Made by a program: the position numbers and the translations under genes
In this document: positions 1 to 8,118 of the stretch, piece after piece
Numbering within the stretch: the first letter of the stretch is position 1
Layout: each line of letters starts with the position of its first letter
NCBI GenBank assembly: GCA_900088475.1
Contig: FLMG01001231.1
Coordinates: 3,122 to 23,121 of the forward strand
DNA: 20,000 nt
Source: Hyphochytrium catenoides
Lineage: Eukaryota; Sar; Hyphochytriomycetes; Hyphochytriales; Hyphochytriaceae
Reading direction: 5' to 3'
The notes under the pieces: generated by a model
Told to the model about the DNA's origin: nothing
What the model saw: only the letters and a program-made list of their open reading frames with translations
Database searches by the model: none

Positions 1-213
1 CTCTCTCTCTCTCTCTCTCTGCCTGTCTGTCTGTCTGTGACTCTTGCTTTCTTTCTTTCTCGTTCTCTCTCGTTCTCTCTCCTTTTCTCCCTCTCTCCAT
101 AATCCTCTCTCTCATCTCTCTCTCTCATCTCTCTCTCTTCTCTCTCTCTCATCTCTCTCTCTCTTCTCTCTCTTTCTTTCTCGCTCTCTTTCTCGCTCTC
201 TCTCTGCTCCACA
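1..213 (+). repeat. CT-rich pyrimidine tract with (CT)n cores
   Basis: The first 213 bases are almost pure pyrimidine on the plus strand, opening with ten CT units and continuing with imperfect CTCTCT/CTTTCT blocks. The tract ends in CTCCACAG, which looks like a 3' splice site. By analogy with the CT-rich 3' intron ends in the ATG8 and PSMB2 genes here, it is probably the end of an intron of a plus-strand gene that begins left of the window. Confidence 0.8.
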
Positions 214-214
214 G

Positions 215-268
215 GGATGCACGCCACTTCTTGTCTCAGCAGAGTTCTTGGATGGTTCAGGCGGTTAA
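215..268 (+). CDS. Possible 3'-terminal exon of a gene entering from the left
   Basis: After the acceptor-like CTCCACAG at 207-214, a short frame runs to a TAA at 266-268 and would encode a C-terminus ending LVSAEFLDGSGG. This matches the arrangement at the ATG8 and proteasome genes, where a CT tract leads into an AG and then coding sequence. The entry phase is unknown because the upstream exon lies outside the window, and another frame (ending SSWMVQAVNL) is also open to a TAA at 271-273. No family can be named from so few residues. Seen: tract, AG, open frame. Inferred: exon status and frame. Confidence 0.3.
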   Translation, partial: GCTPLLVSAEFLDGSGG

Positions 269-710
269 TCTTTAAGAGTTTATTGCTCATGACGCTAAGA
301 CAAGAGGATACCGGGCGGCATATGACTAGATAAAAGGCAGCATTTTTGGGAGGAAGGGGGTCAAAAGAAACAAAAAGGATTAAATCCCCCTTTTTGTCTT
401 ACTGAGAAAAGCAAAAATATACTGCAAGCATCGATACAGTGTGTATAAGGGCACCAAAATGTCTAACACAAATTATTAGTCAAGAAGAGTCATGGTAGCT
501 GAGCTTGAGTACGTGGTATTACAAGTAGAAGTTGTGTGAGATATTCCTTGCTCCTCTTTCTTTGTGCCTCTTCAAGTGCAAGAGATGCACTTCTTCTCTT
601 CTTCCTCTCACTCTTCCCAAGCTCTAGCCCTCTCACTACCCAGTACCACGGCTGCTAGACCGATCTCTCCTATGTAGACTTCCTCCTCTGGAAACAGAGC
701 CGGTGTATAA
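269..710. other. Intergenic stretch, no supported gene
   Basis: Mixed-composition DNA without a convincing coding frame. It may hold the 3' flank of the gene at the left edge and the promoter of the small gene that starts at 711. I see no tRNA-like fold or repeat array. A TATAAA-like string (TGTATAAATG) lies directly at 704-713, overlapping the candidate start codon. Confidence 0.4.
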
Positions 711-971
711 ATGAAGGAAGAAGGAGGTACCGCCCACGAAAGAGGAGGGTGAGAAGAAAAGTAGTGACCGATGATAGTGAGTGAGAGAAGAGTGACAGAA
801 GCCCAAGTTGTAGGTGGGACACGGAGAGACACGTGTTGTTTATCGAGGTGTTATGCATCAGTTTGCAAGGACGAGGAGAAGCAGATGTGGAAAAACGGTA
901 GCCGCACAGTGATGGACAGAATACTACTCGACGAAGCAGCAAGAGAGAAGAGCTTACAGCTGAGCCCCTAA
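711..971 (+). CDS. Small two-exon gene candidate, function unknown
   Basis: The better-supported part is 788-971, an open frame to TAA with Cys residues near its start and a helical, charged tail (KDEEKQMWKNGS, then MDRILLDEAAREK). An ATG at 711 begins MKEEGGTAHERG and runs to a GTGAGA donor at 749; joining it to an AG at 786-787 keeps phase and gives 73 residues. The 39-bp intron is shorter than those in the two conserved genes, so a start at the ATG at 771 (66 residues, unspliced) is an equal alternative. No signal peptide or known domain is visible. The opposite-strand frame here is Leu/Ser-rich and looks like an antisense shadow. Confidence 0.35.
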
Positions 972-1377
972 GCAGCAATATTGAATGACAGAGGTGAACG
1001 CAGAATTTGACAGGGAAGACGAACATGGTGATCGCCGCAGCTAGCTGGCAGCATGGCTCCAGGAGGAGAGACGAGAGTGACCTTTAACGTTAAATAATAG
1101 TCTTTGAACATGCATCATATCTGCTCTATGGGTCGTTCTCTCGCTCGGTTCCTCTCTCCTCCTTCCTCTCTCCACGCCGCACAATAGCGGCTGTTCATCA
1201 GGTCTGGGACCCACATATGTCCTTTGTCTAGTCAGCCTGAACAGCACAGACTAACCGAAAGCAATAAATATCTCATCGATCGACGAAGAAAGAATGCTCC
1301 GCTAGCAGGAGAAGGAGGCCACAACCAAAGTTAATTCTTCTCTCTCCTTCCGGCTTTGCCTCGTCTCTCAGTCTTCT
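972..1377. other. 3' flanks between converging genes
   Basis: Lies between the stop of the small plus-strand candidate (971) and the stop of the minus-strand reading frame (1378). It probably contains both 3' untranslated regions. An AATAAATAT string occurs near 1262-1270. A minus-strand frame at 1041-1247 is Arg-rich without recognisable features, and I do not support it as a gene. Confidence 0.4.
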
Positions 1378-2577
1378 TCAGACGTCTTCCATGTCAAATA
1401 TTCCATCCTCTCCATGGTCTAGTGGAAGGAGAGGGGATAGCATCTCTGCCGCTGCGTAGGCTGACCAGCAAAAGACCGAAGGAGAAGACGGTTCGTGTTG
1501 AGAAACACGATACCTGTTCTTCCCACAATCATCGGAGGGAGAGATCGCGAAACAAAGGGTTGAGGACGGCTCTATGAGAGAAGGAGAAAGATCGGAGAGA
1601 GAAGACGCAGTAGAGGGTGCCGGAGAGGAAGAGCAAGTCCGCTGACTGATCTCAGAGAGCCTGCGATTAACTCCCATCTTCCCCTCTTTGGGCGGCCAGT
1701 CACTGGTCCACTCTTTCTCTTCAGGTCTTTCACTCCTTTCTCTCTGCTGCTTGGCTCCAATCTTTTGCAGAGATGGAGAGAAGGAAGAGGGAGAAAGGAC
1801 GGGTGAAGAGGGGCACCACTCTTCTTCTTCCTCCTCCTCGTCTTCCCTACAACCGTTATTCCCACATGCCTCATCTCCTGCGAGGCCTTTCTTTTCGTTT
1901 TCTCTATCCGTTTCTCTCTCTTCTTCTTCTTCTCTCTCATCGTTGAGGCTCCGACGTCGGCTTAGCGGTAAAAAGTCTAATGGGGACCGCGGAGTCAGCG
2001 GAATGGGCACGGGAGCGGAGGGAGGGTAGGGGGAAGAAGACCTCTGTTTCTCGAAGAGAGGACGAGAGACAGGAGAGCAGGAGAGCCATTCTTCCTCTAC
2101 ACCTTCTCCTCCTGTCTCTTCTCTCTTGCCCTTTCCTTTTGTCGCGAGCAAGGGATGGACGGGAAGTGTCATCTGTGGAGAGATGGAAGAGGGAGACAGA
2201 GAGAGAAAATGCCCATAATAGAGCTGATCTTGCCCCGTTTCTCTTCTTCCATCCTTCGCTAATAATTCGCAGGTTTGGTCGAAATTGCTTCTCTCCTCTC
2301 CTCTCTCTCTTTTCCTTTCTAGGAGGACTTGCGCTGGCCGCCTCGCAAGGGTGGAAGGCGCTCTCTCTTCTTCTTCGCTTGGTCTTGGCGATGAGGAGAA
2401 CGAGACTGGAGAGAGAGAGAGAGTCTGGATATGCTTGGGCCTGTAGTGCTGATAACGATACCCAGCAGCGCAGCCTTCTTCTTCTCTTCTCTCTTCGTCT
2501 CTCTCTCCAGTTTCAGCTATTCTCTCCTGTGGCATCTGGTTCCTCCGTCTGCAGATCGCTGTGGTTGGAGAGACCAT
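1378..2577 (-). CDS. Ser/Glu-rich low-complexity protein, unrecognised
   Basis: An uninterrupted 399-codon minus-strand frame, the longest in the window. The product has no signal peptide or membrane segment. It is dominated by Ser/Pro and Glu/Arg: repeated SP and SPS motifs, basophilic-kinase-like sites (RRRSLND, RRLSEIS), a poly-acidic run (EDEEEEEEEW) in the middle third, and a distinctive C-terminus ending GEDGIFDMEDV. The C-terminal half reads most like protein. The N-terminal half includes GA-rich coding sequence and may hide an intron. GA/CT-biased DNA rarely contains stops, so length alone is weak evidence. It starts 106 bp from, and points away from, the plus-strand gene at 2684, suggesting a shared promoter region. 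A disordered, phosphorylated regulatory protein is my inference; no family is recognised. Confidence 0.45.
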   Translation of the reverse strand: MVSPTTAICRRRNQMPQERIAETGERDEERREEEGCAAGYRYQHYRPKHIQTLSLSPVSFSSSPRPSEEEERAPSTLARRPAQVLLERKRERGEERSNFDQTCELLAKDGRRETGQDQLYYGHFLSLSPSSISPQMTLPVHPLLATKGKGKREETGGEGVEEEWLSCSPVSRPLFEKQRSSSPYPPSAPVPIPLTPRSPLDFLPLSRRRSLNDEREEEEERETDRENEKKGLAGDEACGNNGCREDEEEEEEEWCPSSPVLSPSSFSPSLQKIGAKQQRERSERPEEKEWTSDWPPKEGKMGVNRRLSEISQRTCSSSPAPSTASSLSDLSPSLIEPSSTLCFAISPSDDCGKNRYRVSQHEPSSPSVFCWSAYAAAEMLSPLLPLDHGEDGIFDMEDV

Positions 2578-2683
2578 GGTTCTTGATGTTTTATGATCTC
2601 TCTGCTCGGTCGTCCCTCTCTCTTCTTTCCTCTCGTCTCAGGTCCGCTTGGCAAGGGAAGAGAAAAGGAAAGAAAAGAAAAGA
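2578..2683. promoter_or_regulatory. Possible bidirectional promoter region
   Basis: This 106-bp interval separates two divergent candidate start codons (2577 minus, 2684 plus). It contains a CT-rich half followed by a purine-rich half (AAAAGGAAAGAAAAGAAAAG) next to the plus-strand ATG. No TATA box is evident. The assignment depends on both gene starts being right. Confidence 0.25.
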
Positions 2684-3460
2684 ATGGCAGTCGCAGATCT
2701 CTCCTTTCCTGGAATGAAAGACACGCTTTGCGGCGCATCCACTGTCTCTTCTCTCGGTCAAGGAAGAAGACTCTTCTGTCCTCTGTGCAGGAGAGTGGTT
2801 CCACGAGAAAGCACTGATGGTCTGTGAAGCTCGTCGGAGATCCAGCAATGACGCGAGAAGATTGCAGGAGAGAGAACCAAGCGAAAGAGAGAGAGAGAGA
2901 GAGAGAGAGGAAAAGGGGGGAAGAGTAAAGAGTGCAGCAAGCGCAAGCCGCTTTTGCCGTGTCTTCCTCTTACTGCCCTTTCCTTGTTCACCCTCCTCAT
3001 CCCGTAATGGTGGTCGTAGCTGTTGCTGTGGACGGAGTTGAAGAACAGGACTTTAACGCTTTCCTTGGTGAGAGACGAAAAGAGAGAGGAACAGAGAGAG
3101 AGGAAAGAGTGAAAGGGAGAGAGGAAGAGAGAGAGGGAGAAGGAAGATTCCTCCTATCCAACAGCCACCAGCCAAAAGTGAACCAGAGTCAAGTGCAGTT
3201 GTGTTGTTGAGTCGAATGGCGGGGCTAGAAGAGGGCGGAGAGGAACACACAGCCACCGCCACCAAGCAGCTGCAGCCTTCTGAATGGGGAAGAGGCACAA
3301 GATCATTCTCCCTTGCGGTTTGGCCCTTCTCTCTCTCTCATTGGTTCTTTGTTCCCCGTTCTTCATCTCTCTCTTTAGTGCTCCCTTCTCTCTTTCTTGG
3401 TGCTCTCTCTTTCTCTCTCTCCCTTAGTGCTCTCTCTCTCTTTTATAGTGCTCTCTCTCA

Positions 3461-3506
<46 letters not shown>

Positions 3507-4581
3507 CGATGAGCCTGTGTCTTGCATGCTGGAGAAAGAAAGAGCGGAGCAGCTGCACTCAAAAACGGCGACGCTTAGGGACGCTTCAGGTGGCCCAAGG
3601 GGTAAGAATCCCTGATTCCTTGAATAAATACTATTGTTATCAGGTATAAATGACCTCACTATTCTTCATGTTCACAATGATGAAGAACTATCTTCCAACC
3701 GCCTCGATCTTTTAGTGAGGTCTCGCAGTCCAAGAGAGAGAGACAGAGCTCTGTAGAGTGATGATAGATATGAGACAGAGGGGCCAAATATTAATGGTCA
3801 GTATTAGACCGAAACGTATCTTGGGCATCAGAGCCATTGAAGAAGAATGCGGGTGAGATATATCTAGCCTCACATCGTGCTGCAAGTGTCCACTATAGAG
3901 ATATGCATTAGCAAGACAGATATTGTTTAACCTCAGTGATAGCTATCGTAATGAGAGCTTAGATGTAGGGTTGCTAGACAGAGCAGAAGATGTTGATCAA
4001 GGTAGGAAGACGGATCTTCGAGGAAGCTGACAACAATAGAAAGAAGGACTTCCTTCTCTTCTCTTGCCCCTCTTTGTCTCACTTGTGACGTTCTCTCTCT
4101 CTTTCTCTCTCTTTCTCTCTCTCGCGTTTTGTCTCTCTCTTTCTCTCTCTCACTCTTCTCTCTCTCACTCTTCTCTCTCTCACTCTTTCTCTCTCTCTCT
4201 CTGACGCTAGTGATGCTTGCGCTTCCTAGACAAAGAGCGCAAGAAGAGAGAAAAGGAATCTCCCCCATTCTTGGTGGAATGGATGGAGCGCCCAGATGCC
4301 TCTTCTTTCTCTCTTCTCCTCTCTGTCTCCTCCTCCCCTCGTCCCACGAATCTCTCGATGAGGAGAGATTCTCTCTCTTTGTATCTGATGTCGAATCTGT
4401 CTCTCAGAGGGTTCTCACCTCTCTCTTCCCCCATGCGTGTCCTCTCCTCTCTCTCTCTCCCCTCACCCTTTTCTCTTCTCTCCTGCGAGAAAATCCATTG
4501 TGGCGCCAGAGTTCTGTGTGGAAGATGGGTGGCCAGTCTGCCGCCAGCAAAACATCCGACAAAAAGAACCGAGAGGGAAAA

Positions 4582-4612
<31 letters not shown>

Positions 4613-5828
4613 AAGAAAGACAGGTGAACGAATGACGTCGTCTCTTCATGTGTTGGGACGAGGAAGGAGCAGGGGATAGGAAAAAGAAGAGACGAATGAC
4701 AGGTGAGAGGGAAAGGAGAGCTTGACCGGCTCTTTTCAAGCCATTTGCATTCCTCTGAAGTGCTCTTTCTCTCTCCCTCTTCTCTCCCTGTCTCTCCCAC
4801 ATGCCGAGAAGGGAAGGTGAGGAGCAGGGCCAGCTGCGAGCGATTGACTGGCAGACAGACATCGACCGCCGTGACTTGAGGCACATGAGGGCAGAGAGAA
4901 AGATTGGTGAGGAGAGAGAGGGAGAGTGGATGTAAGAAAGAGACATGACAGAAGCTCTCACAAAGCTTCATCCAACGTTATGAGGGGGCTTCAAATCTTT
5001 AATAACGGGTCAGAGCTGCAGAGAGGGACATGAACGACGTGTCTCTCTTTCTTTTTTCAAGCTCCATCTGGTGATGCGAAGTCTCAGATTATCTGTGAGC
5101 TCCACAATAGCAGCGGCTCACTTATTATCCCTCTTGTTCTCTGTTTGTCATTTTCTTTTCGCTGTTCTCTCTCTTTTTCTCTCTTGCCGCCAAGGGTTTT
5201 TACCGAGGAGGACGGCAAACAGAGAGAGAGAGAGAGAGTCGCTACTGAGAAACATCGAGGACAAGAGTCCCGTGTGCCGCACTGTTCCTGGCGTTGGACG
5301 GAGAGAAACGAGTTCTGCAATCACACAGCAGTAGTCATCTCTGCGAAAGGGAGAGAAAGGAGGGAAAGTGGGAGACAATGTCTACTAAGAGAAGAGCGAC
5401 TTTGAGACAGAGAGGAAGACAGCGATCGCAACAGAGACAGAGAGAGAGAAAGAGAGAGTGCGCACGGCGAGTGTCAGTCGTCTCACTCCGAGCATGTAAA
5501 GGTTTCTTCTCCGTAGTAATGAGTAGACAATATCATCTCTCTCTCTCTCTCCAGTCATAATAAACCCAATAAGCTACCTAGCAATAATTTTGCTGCTACG
5601 GTATCATTGTCCTTACGGCCAAACAAGGACCGTCGCCGTCTGCCATCTCTCTCCTCCTGCTACTCTTGCCTTTCATCTTCCCTCTCATCGTCTGGATAAA
5701 GCGGTAGAGCTGCAACTACTAGAACGGCTTCAGATGGAAAACGGAAGAAGAAAAGAGACAAGCTGGAGCTTCTTTTTCTTGAAAAAAGAAGTGAGAGCTT
5801 GTTGCCACTCCGCCACAAGGCCGCATAA
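2684..5828 (+). CDS. Eleven-exon gene, CPLC motif and basic C-terminus, unrecognised
   Basis: Assembled by eye from exons whose splice phases match: 2684-2819, 3020-3067, 3172-3317, 3514-3601, 3729-3852, 3937-4001, 4211-4273, 4490-4623, 4822-4906, 5062-5094, 5195-5330 and 5708-5828 (twelve segments if 5195 and 5708 are both used; eleven introns), 392 residues in all. The best exons are the first (start MAVADLSFPG, then FCPLCRRVVP), the third (SSAVVLLSRMAGLEEGGEE), 3729-3937 (MVSIRPKRILGIRAIEEEC), 4822 (QLRAIDWQTDIDRRDLRHMR) and the last (DGKRKKKRDKLELLFLEKR, nuclear-signal-like). Donors include GTGAGA, GTAAGA and GTAGGA; acceptors follow CT tracts. Joins from 4273 onward are uncertain: the acceptor before 4822 is a third-choice AG, and the GA repeat at 4590-4620 would encode an (RE)n run. 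The single CPLC pair hints at a zinc-binding site but no full finger is visible. Two shorter genes are an alternative. Confidence 0.45.
2886..2909 (+). repeat. (AG)12 microsatellite in intron 1
   Basis: A pure AG run inside the first proposed intron of the 2684 gene, on its 5' side. A pyrimidine-rich stretch before the acceptor at 3018-3019 completes the GA-then-CT pattern. Confidence 0.9.
3326..3506 (+). repeat. CT tract with long (CT)n core in an intron
   Basis: About 180 bases of CT-rich sequence, with a pure core of about 40 bases near 3464-3504. It occupies most of the proposed intron 3318-3513 and ends a few bases before the acceptor GATGAG. Its strand agrees with the plus-strand gene. 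Confidence 0.9.
4085..4202 (+). repeat. CT tract containing three perfect 15-bp tandem units
   Basis: A pyrimidine tract in the proposed intron 4002-4210. At 4142-4186 the unit TCTCTCTCTCACTCT is repeated three times without mismatch, flanked by plain CT runs. It ends just before the acceptor GACGCTAG at 4203-4210. Confidence 0.85.
4579..4619 (+). repeat. Poly-A followed by (GA)n and GAAA units
   Basis: A run of twelve A, then GA repeats and GAAAGAAAGA, ending close to a strong CAG|GTGAAC donor at 4623/4624. In the proposed exon it would encode Lys followed by Arg-Glu repeats. Whether it is exon or intron is unresolved. Confidence 0.8.
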
Positions 5829-6002
5829 GGGAGGAGATGGCACATGACGGAGAGAGGTCCACAACGCGGGGAAGACAGGAGGGAAGTTCGAGTGCTTCTA
5901 CAAAGAAGTAGTGAGAGATAGAGTGAGAAGAGCTGTCGTCAACGTACTGAACGAGGGCGAGGAAGAGAGAGAGAGATCAACAAAGGACTGTGGGTGGTGC
6001 TA

Positions 6003-6431
6003 ATGATGAGAACAAGTCACACACAGAGACCGAGAAAGTTACTCTTTCTGAGTAGCACGCTCCTCGTCGTCTGCCTCTTCTTCGAGGAGACACGAACTAA
6101 GCCTGGCCCTGTGGCCGAAGAAGAAGGTTGATCAAGTTGTTTATCATTATTGCGCAGCTCTCTAGAGGCTCAAGACGAGTCTCTTCTGCACGGCAGAAAG
6201 ACATTGCAGCCATCACGAGTGCTGTGGCCCATGCTGACGACGAGTGGAGCAAGGATGTCGGTCTTAGTAGACCTCCGTCACGCTTCCTGTGCCGCTCCGC
6301 CGTGCCATTTGTTGACAGCCACACAGTTCCTCTGCATCACCAGTCCTTGCAATTGTGACGTTCCACTCCTCCAGAAGTCTCATCGCCAGAAGTGCATTGC
6401 CAAGGCGCGCGTCATAGCTGAAGAAAGGTGA
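6003..6431 (+). CDS. Signal-peptide gene candidate, Cys-rich if spliced
   Basis: An ATG ATG at 6003 opens a frame with a classic N-terminal signal: basic residues (TQRPRKL) followed by a hydrophobic core, LLFLSSTLLVVCLFF. Unspliced it stops at 6131 after 42 residues. Two spliced forms fit phase. GAAG|GTTGAT (6126) joined to CTCTCTAG|AGGC (6166) gives 129 residues rich in Cys (ASCAAPPCHLL, SPCNCDVPLL). CCT|GTGGCC (6110) joined to GCGCAG|CTC (6158) gives 102 residues with a helical stretch, RQKDIAAITSAVAHADDEW. The introns would be 39 or 47 bp, short for this window. The 3' part overlaps the tail of the minus-strand 6264-7052 gene. An exported protein is inferred; no family is recognised. Confidence 0.35.
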
Positions 6432-7052
6432 AGGCTCGCCAGGCGAAGAGTCCAAGCTCCAGAACTTGAGAAGTTCTCTCTGCTGCTTAGAGAGAAAGTC
6501 TTTCAGGCAGTAGACAAGTGAGACGTTGGGGGCCATAGGGAAGGCGGCGCCGGTGAACCGGATGAAAGGGTGGCACTTCTTGTTTGCCCTATCCTGCAGC
6601 TGCTGCTGTGTCTCTCTTCTAGGAGAAGCCGTGGTGACCGGCATACCAAGGCCTGATATCTGACTGAAGACGACCAAGGCGTAGGCATGCAGCAGCGCGG
6701 CGGGAGAAGGATGATGCTCGGCGTCCTCCTTACGTCGGTTGATTTGCTCAGTGATGTAAGTGATGTTCTGCTCGTGCATCAGACAATAGGCCATACTCTC
6801 ACTGACTTCAAAGTATACTCTACCCTCGGGACAGGGCGACGAGGTACTATCATAGCCGCCAGCAGAGAGGGAAGAAGCAGCGATCTTTGGCCCATCAAAG
6901 GATCGCGTCTTCGTACTTTCCTCCTGGAGAAGACTCTGAGCTTGTGGCGAAGAAGATGAAGAGGTTGATGCTGACACGGGAAGAAGAAGGAACAGTCCCG
7001 CCTGCATAGTCAGCAGACAGAGACGCCAGACTGATAGGCTCGTCGTCATCAT
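6264..7052 (-). CDS. Secreted protein with paired cysteines, unrecognised
   Basis: A 262-codon intronless minus-strand frame. I chose the ATG ATG at 7052 because it gives a good signal peptide (LCLLTMQAGLFLLLPVSAS, cleavage likely after SAS); an in-frame ATG at 7112 adds 20 Cys-rich residues that would spoil it. The mature chain starts with a Ser/Gln linker and then has six Cys at about residues 74, 90, 160, 182, 244 and 246. Two of these lie in matching contexts (MAYCLM and LVYCLK), suggesting two related Cys-pair units; the last pair forms CGC. N-glycosylation sequons lie near 96 (NIT), 176 (NVS) and 231 (NVT). No membrane anchor or catalytic motif is visible. Secretion follows from the signal; function is unknown. 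Confidence 0.7.
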   Translation of the reverse strand: MMTTSLSVWRLCLLTMQAGLFLLLPVSASTSSSSSPQAQSLLQEESTKTRSFDGPKIAASSLSAGGYDSTSSPCPEGRVYFEVSESMAYCLMHEQNITYITEQINRRKEDAEHHPSPAALLHAYALVVFSQISGLGMPVTTASPRRETQQQLQDRANKKCHPFIRFTGAAFPMAPNVSLVYCLKDFLSKQQRELLKFWSLDSSPGEPSPFFSYDARLGNALLAMRLLEEWNVTIARTGDAEELCGCQQMARRSGTGSVTEVY

Positions 7053-7690
7053 GAATTGATGGCTGCAGCAGAAAGTGAAAGCCGCGCAACAAGGAAGGGA
7101 AGTCGTCAACAATTAGCAGAGTTTTATATCACCACGCTTTCTTCTTCCTGTCGTATGCTTGCTGCTTGCCGCCAGACGTCGCTTTCTGCCAGTCACTGTG
7201 CTCAAGCTAGGAAGTTGCTGACTGACTGACTAATGACAAGATGAGAAACCAAGCACCCCGCGGTCCCACGGTCATCATGCTGCTATCATTGCGGTTGGGA
7301 ACTGTAGCAAGAGAGGAAAAGCTGTCTAATGTCTGACCCACTGTGTGGGGCCTTGGGTGGATCATCCAGAAGGAGGAGGTCTCTTCCGCTCGTTCATGCA
7401 TTGTTGAAGCCTTGTGTTGCCTGTCAACAAACAAAGCAACGACAGCAGGAGGAGCACCAGCCCGTTTATTCTTGTTCTGGTCTAAGTAGGAGTGCTGTCC
7501 AATATTCTGAAGAGCGGCAATTGGCAGAGGAGAAGGAAGAGAAGCCAGGCAACGAAGTGCAGGCTCAAGAAGAAGAAGAAGAGAATGAGAAGAGAACAGA
7601 AAGGTGAACTGCAGCAGAAGACCGAAGCTGGTAGAAAGATGGCTGTCCTGGGTCCTGGCACACTGATAGGAGAGCGATGGGCTCAGGACA
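7053..7690. other. 5' flank of the secreted gene plus unresolved sequence
   Basis: The region upstream of the minus-strand start has GACTGACTGACTA near 7210-7222, a short 4-bp repeat. From 7329 a plus-strand frame runs 92 codons and ends in an acidic stretch (EEKPGNEVQAQEEEEENEK), but an overlapping frame is equally open because of AAG/GAA repeats at 7560-7600. I cannot choose between them and do not call a gene. Confidence 0.4.
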
Positions 7691-7691
7691 T

Positions 7692-7748
<57 letters not shown>
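7691..7748 (+). repeat. (GA)n microsatellite abutting an assembly gap
   Basis: A 58-base GA run with one AAAG interruption. It runs directly into NNN at 7749-7751, so its true length is unknown. Confidence 0.95.
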
Positions 7749-7751
7749 NNN
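7749..7751. other. Assembly gap (NNN)
   Basis: Three undetermined bases immediately after the GA repeat. They probably mark a collapsed or unresolved microsatellite. Reading frames crossing this point are unreliable. Confidence 0.98.
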
Positions 7752-7775
7752 GAAGACGCTGACGAGAAAAACGCT

Positions 7776-7970
7776 TTATACGGAATTAGTGTTGATGGAG
7801 TGATGGATTGAGCATTTTTCCAGACCGCCGTAGAGATTTGGGCTTTGAAGTACACTTCTGCTCCGCCAGTCTTCGTCTTCACCTTCATAATGATGATCCT
7901 CCAGCTGATCCTCCTCTCTCTGCAGTCGTCCCTTCCTGCCTGACTCCTCATAACCATGCATCTCTAGCAT
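7776..7970 (-). CDS. Small acidic protein or exon candidate, unknown
   Basis: A 64-codon minus-strand frame with a natural-looking composition: acidic and His/Gln-rich at first (QREEDQLEDHHYEGEDEDW), then a polar C-terminus ending HHSINTNSV before TAA. No known motif. A second minus frame over the same DNA (MKVKTKTGGAEVYFKAQIST) is also plausible and would run into the NNN gap, so the frame is not settled. It could be a whole small gene or the last exon of a longer one. I see no acceptor decisive enough to say which. Confidence 0.25.
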   Translation of the reverse strand: MLEMHGYEESGRKGRLQREEDQLEDHHYEGEDEDWRSRSVLQSPNLYGGLEKCSIHHSINTNSV

Positions 7971-8118
7971 GAGAGCAGTACTCTGGCATTAGCACTGAGC
8001 TGAGTCCGAACGACAGATGTCGAGGAGCTGTCGTCAGGGTTCAAAGATCGATTGAGACGGAGCGAGGTGGCTTTGGGTTCGCCGGTAAGGGGCCAAGGAA
8101 GGAGCCGGTGTTGGGACG

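Noticed and set aside
1980-2717. 245-codon plus-strand frame
   Set aside because: It is antisense to the 1378-2577 frame, is dominated by Leu/Ser/Arg from CT-rich DNA, and overlaps the better start at 2684.
3172-3317. U2AF-homology (splicing factor) domain in the 2684 gene
   Set aside because: VVLLSRMAG loosely resembles the start of such domains, but the acidic helix and later core motifs do not follow in this or the next exon.
4207-4971. 254-codon and 185-codon minus-strand frames
   Set aside because: Both cross CT/GA repeats that rarely contain stops and give Ser/Leu or Arg/Glu strings; the plus strand has phase-matched exons over the same bases.
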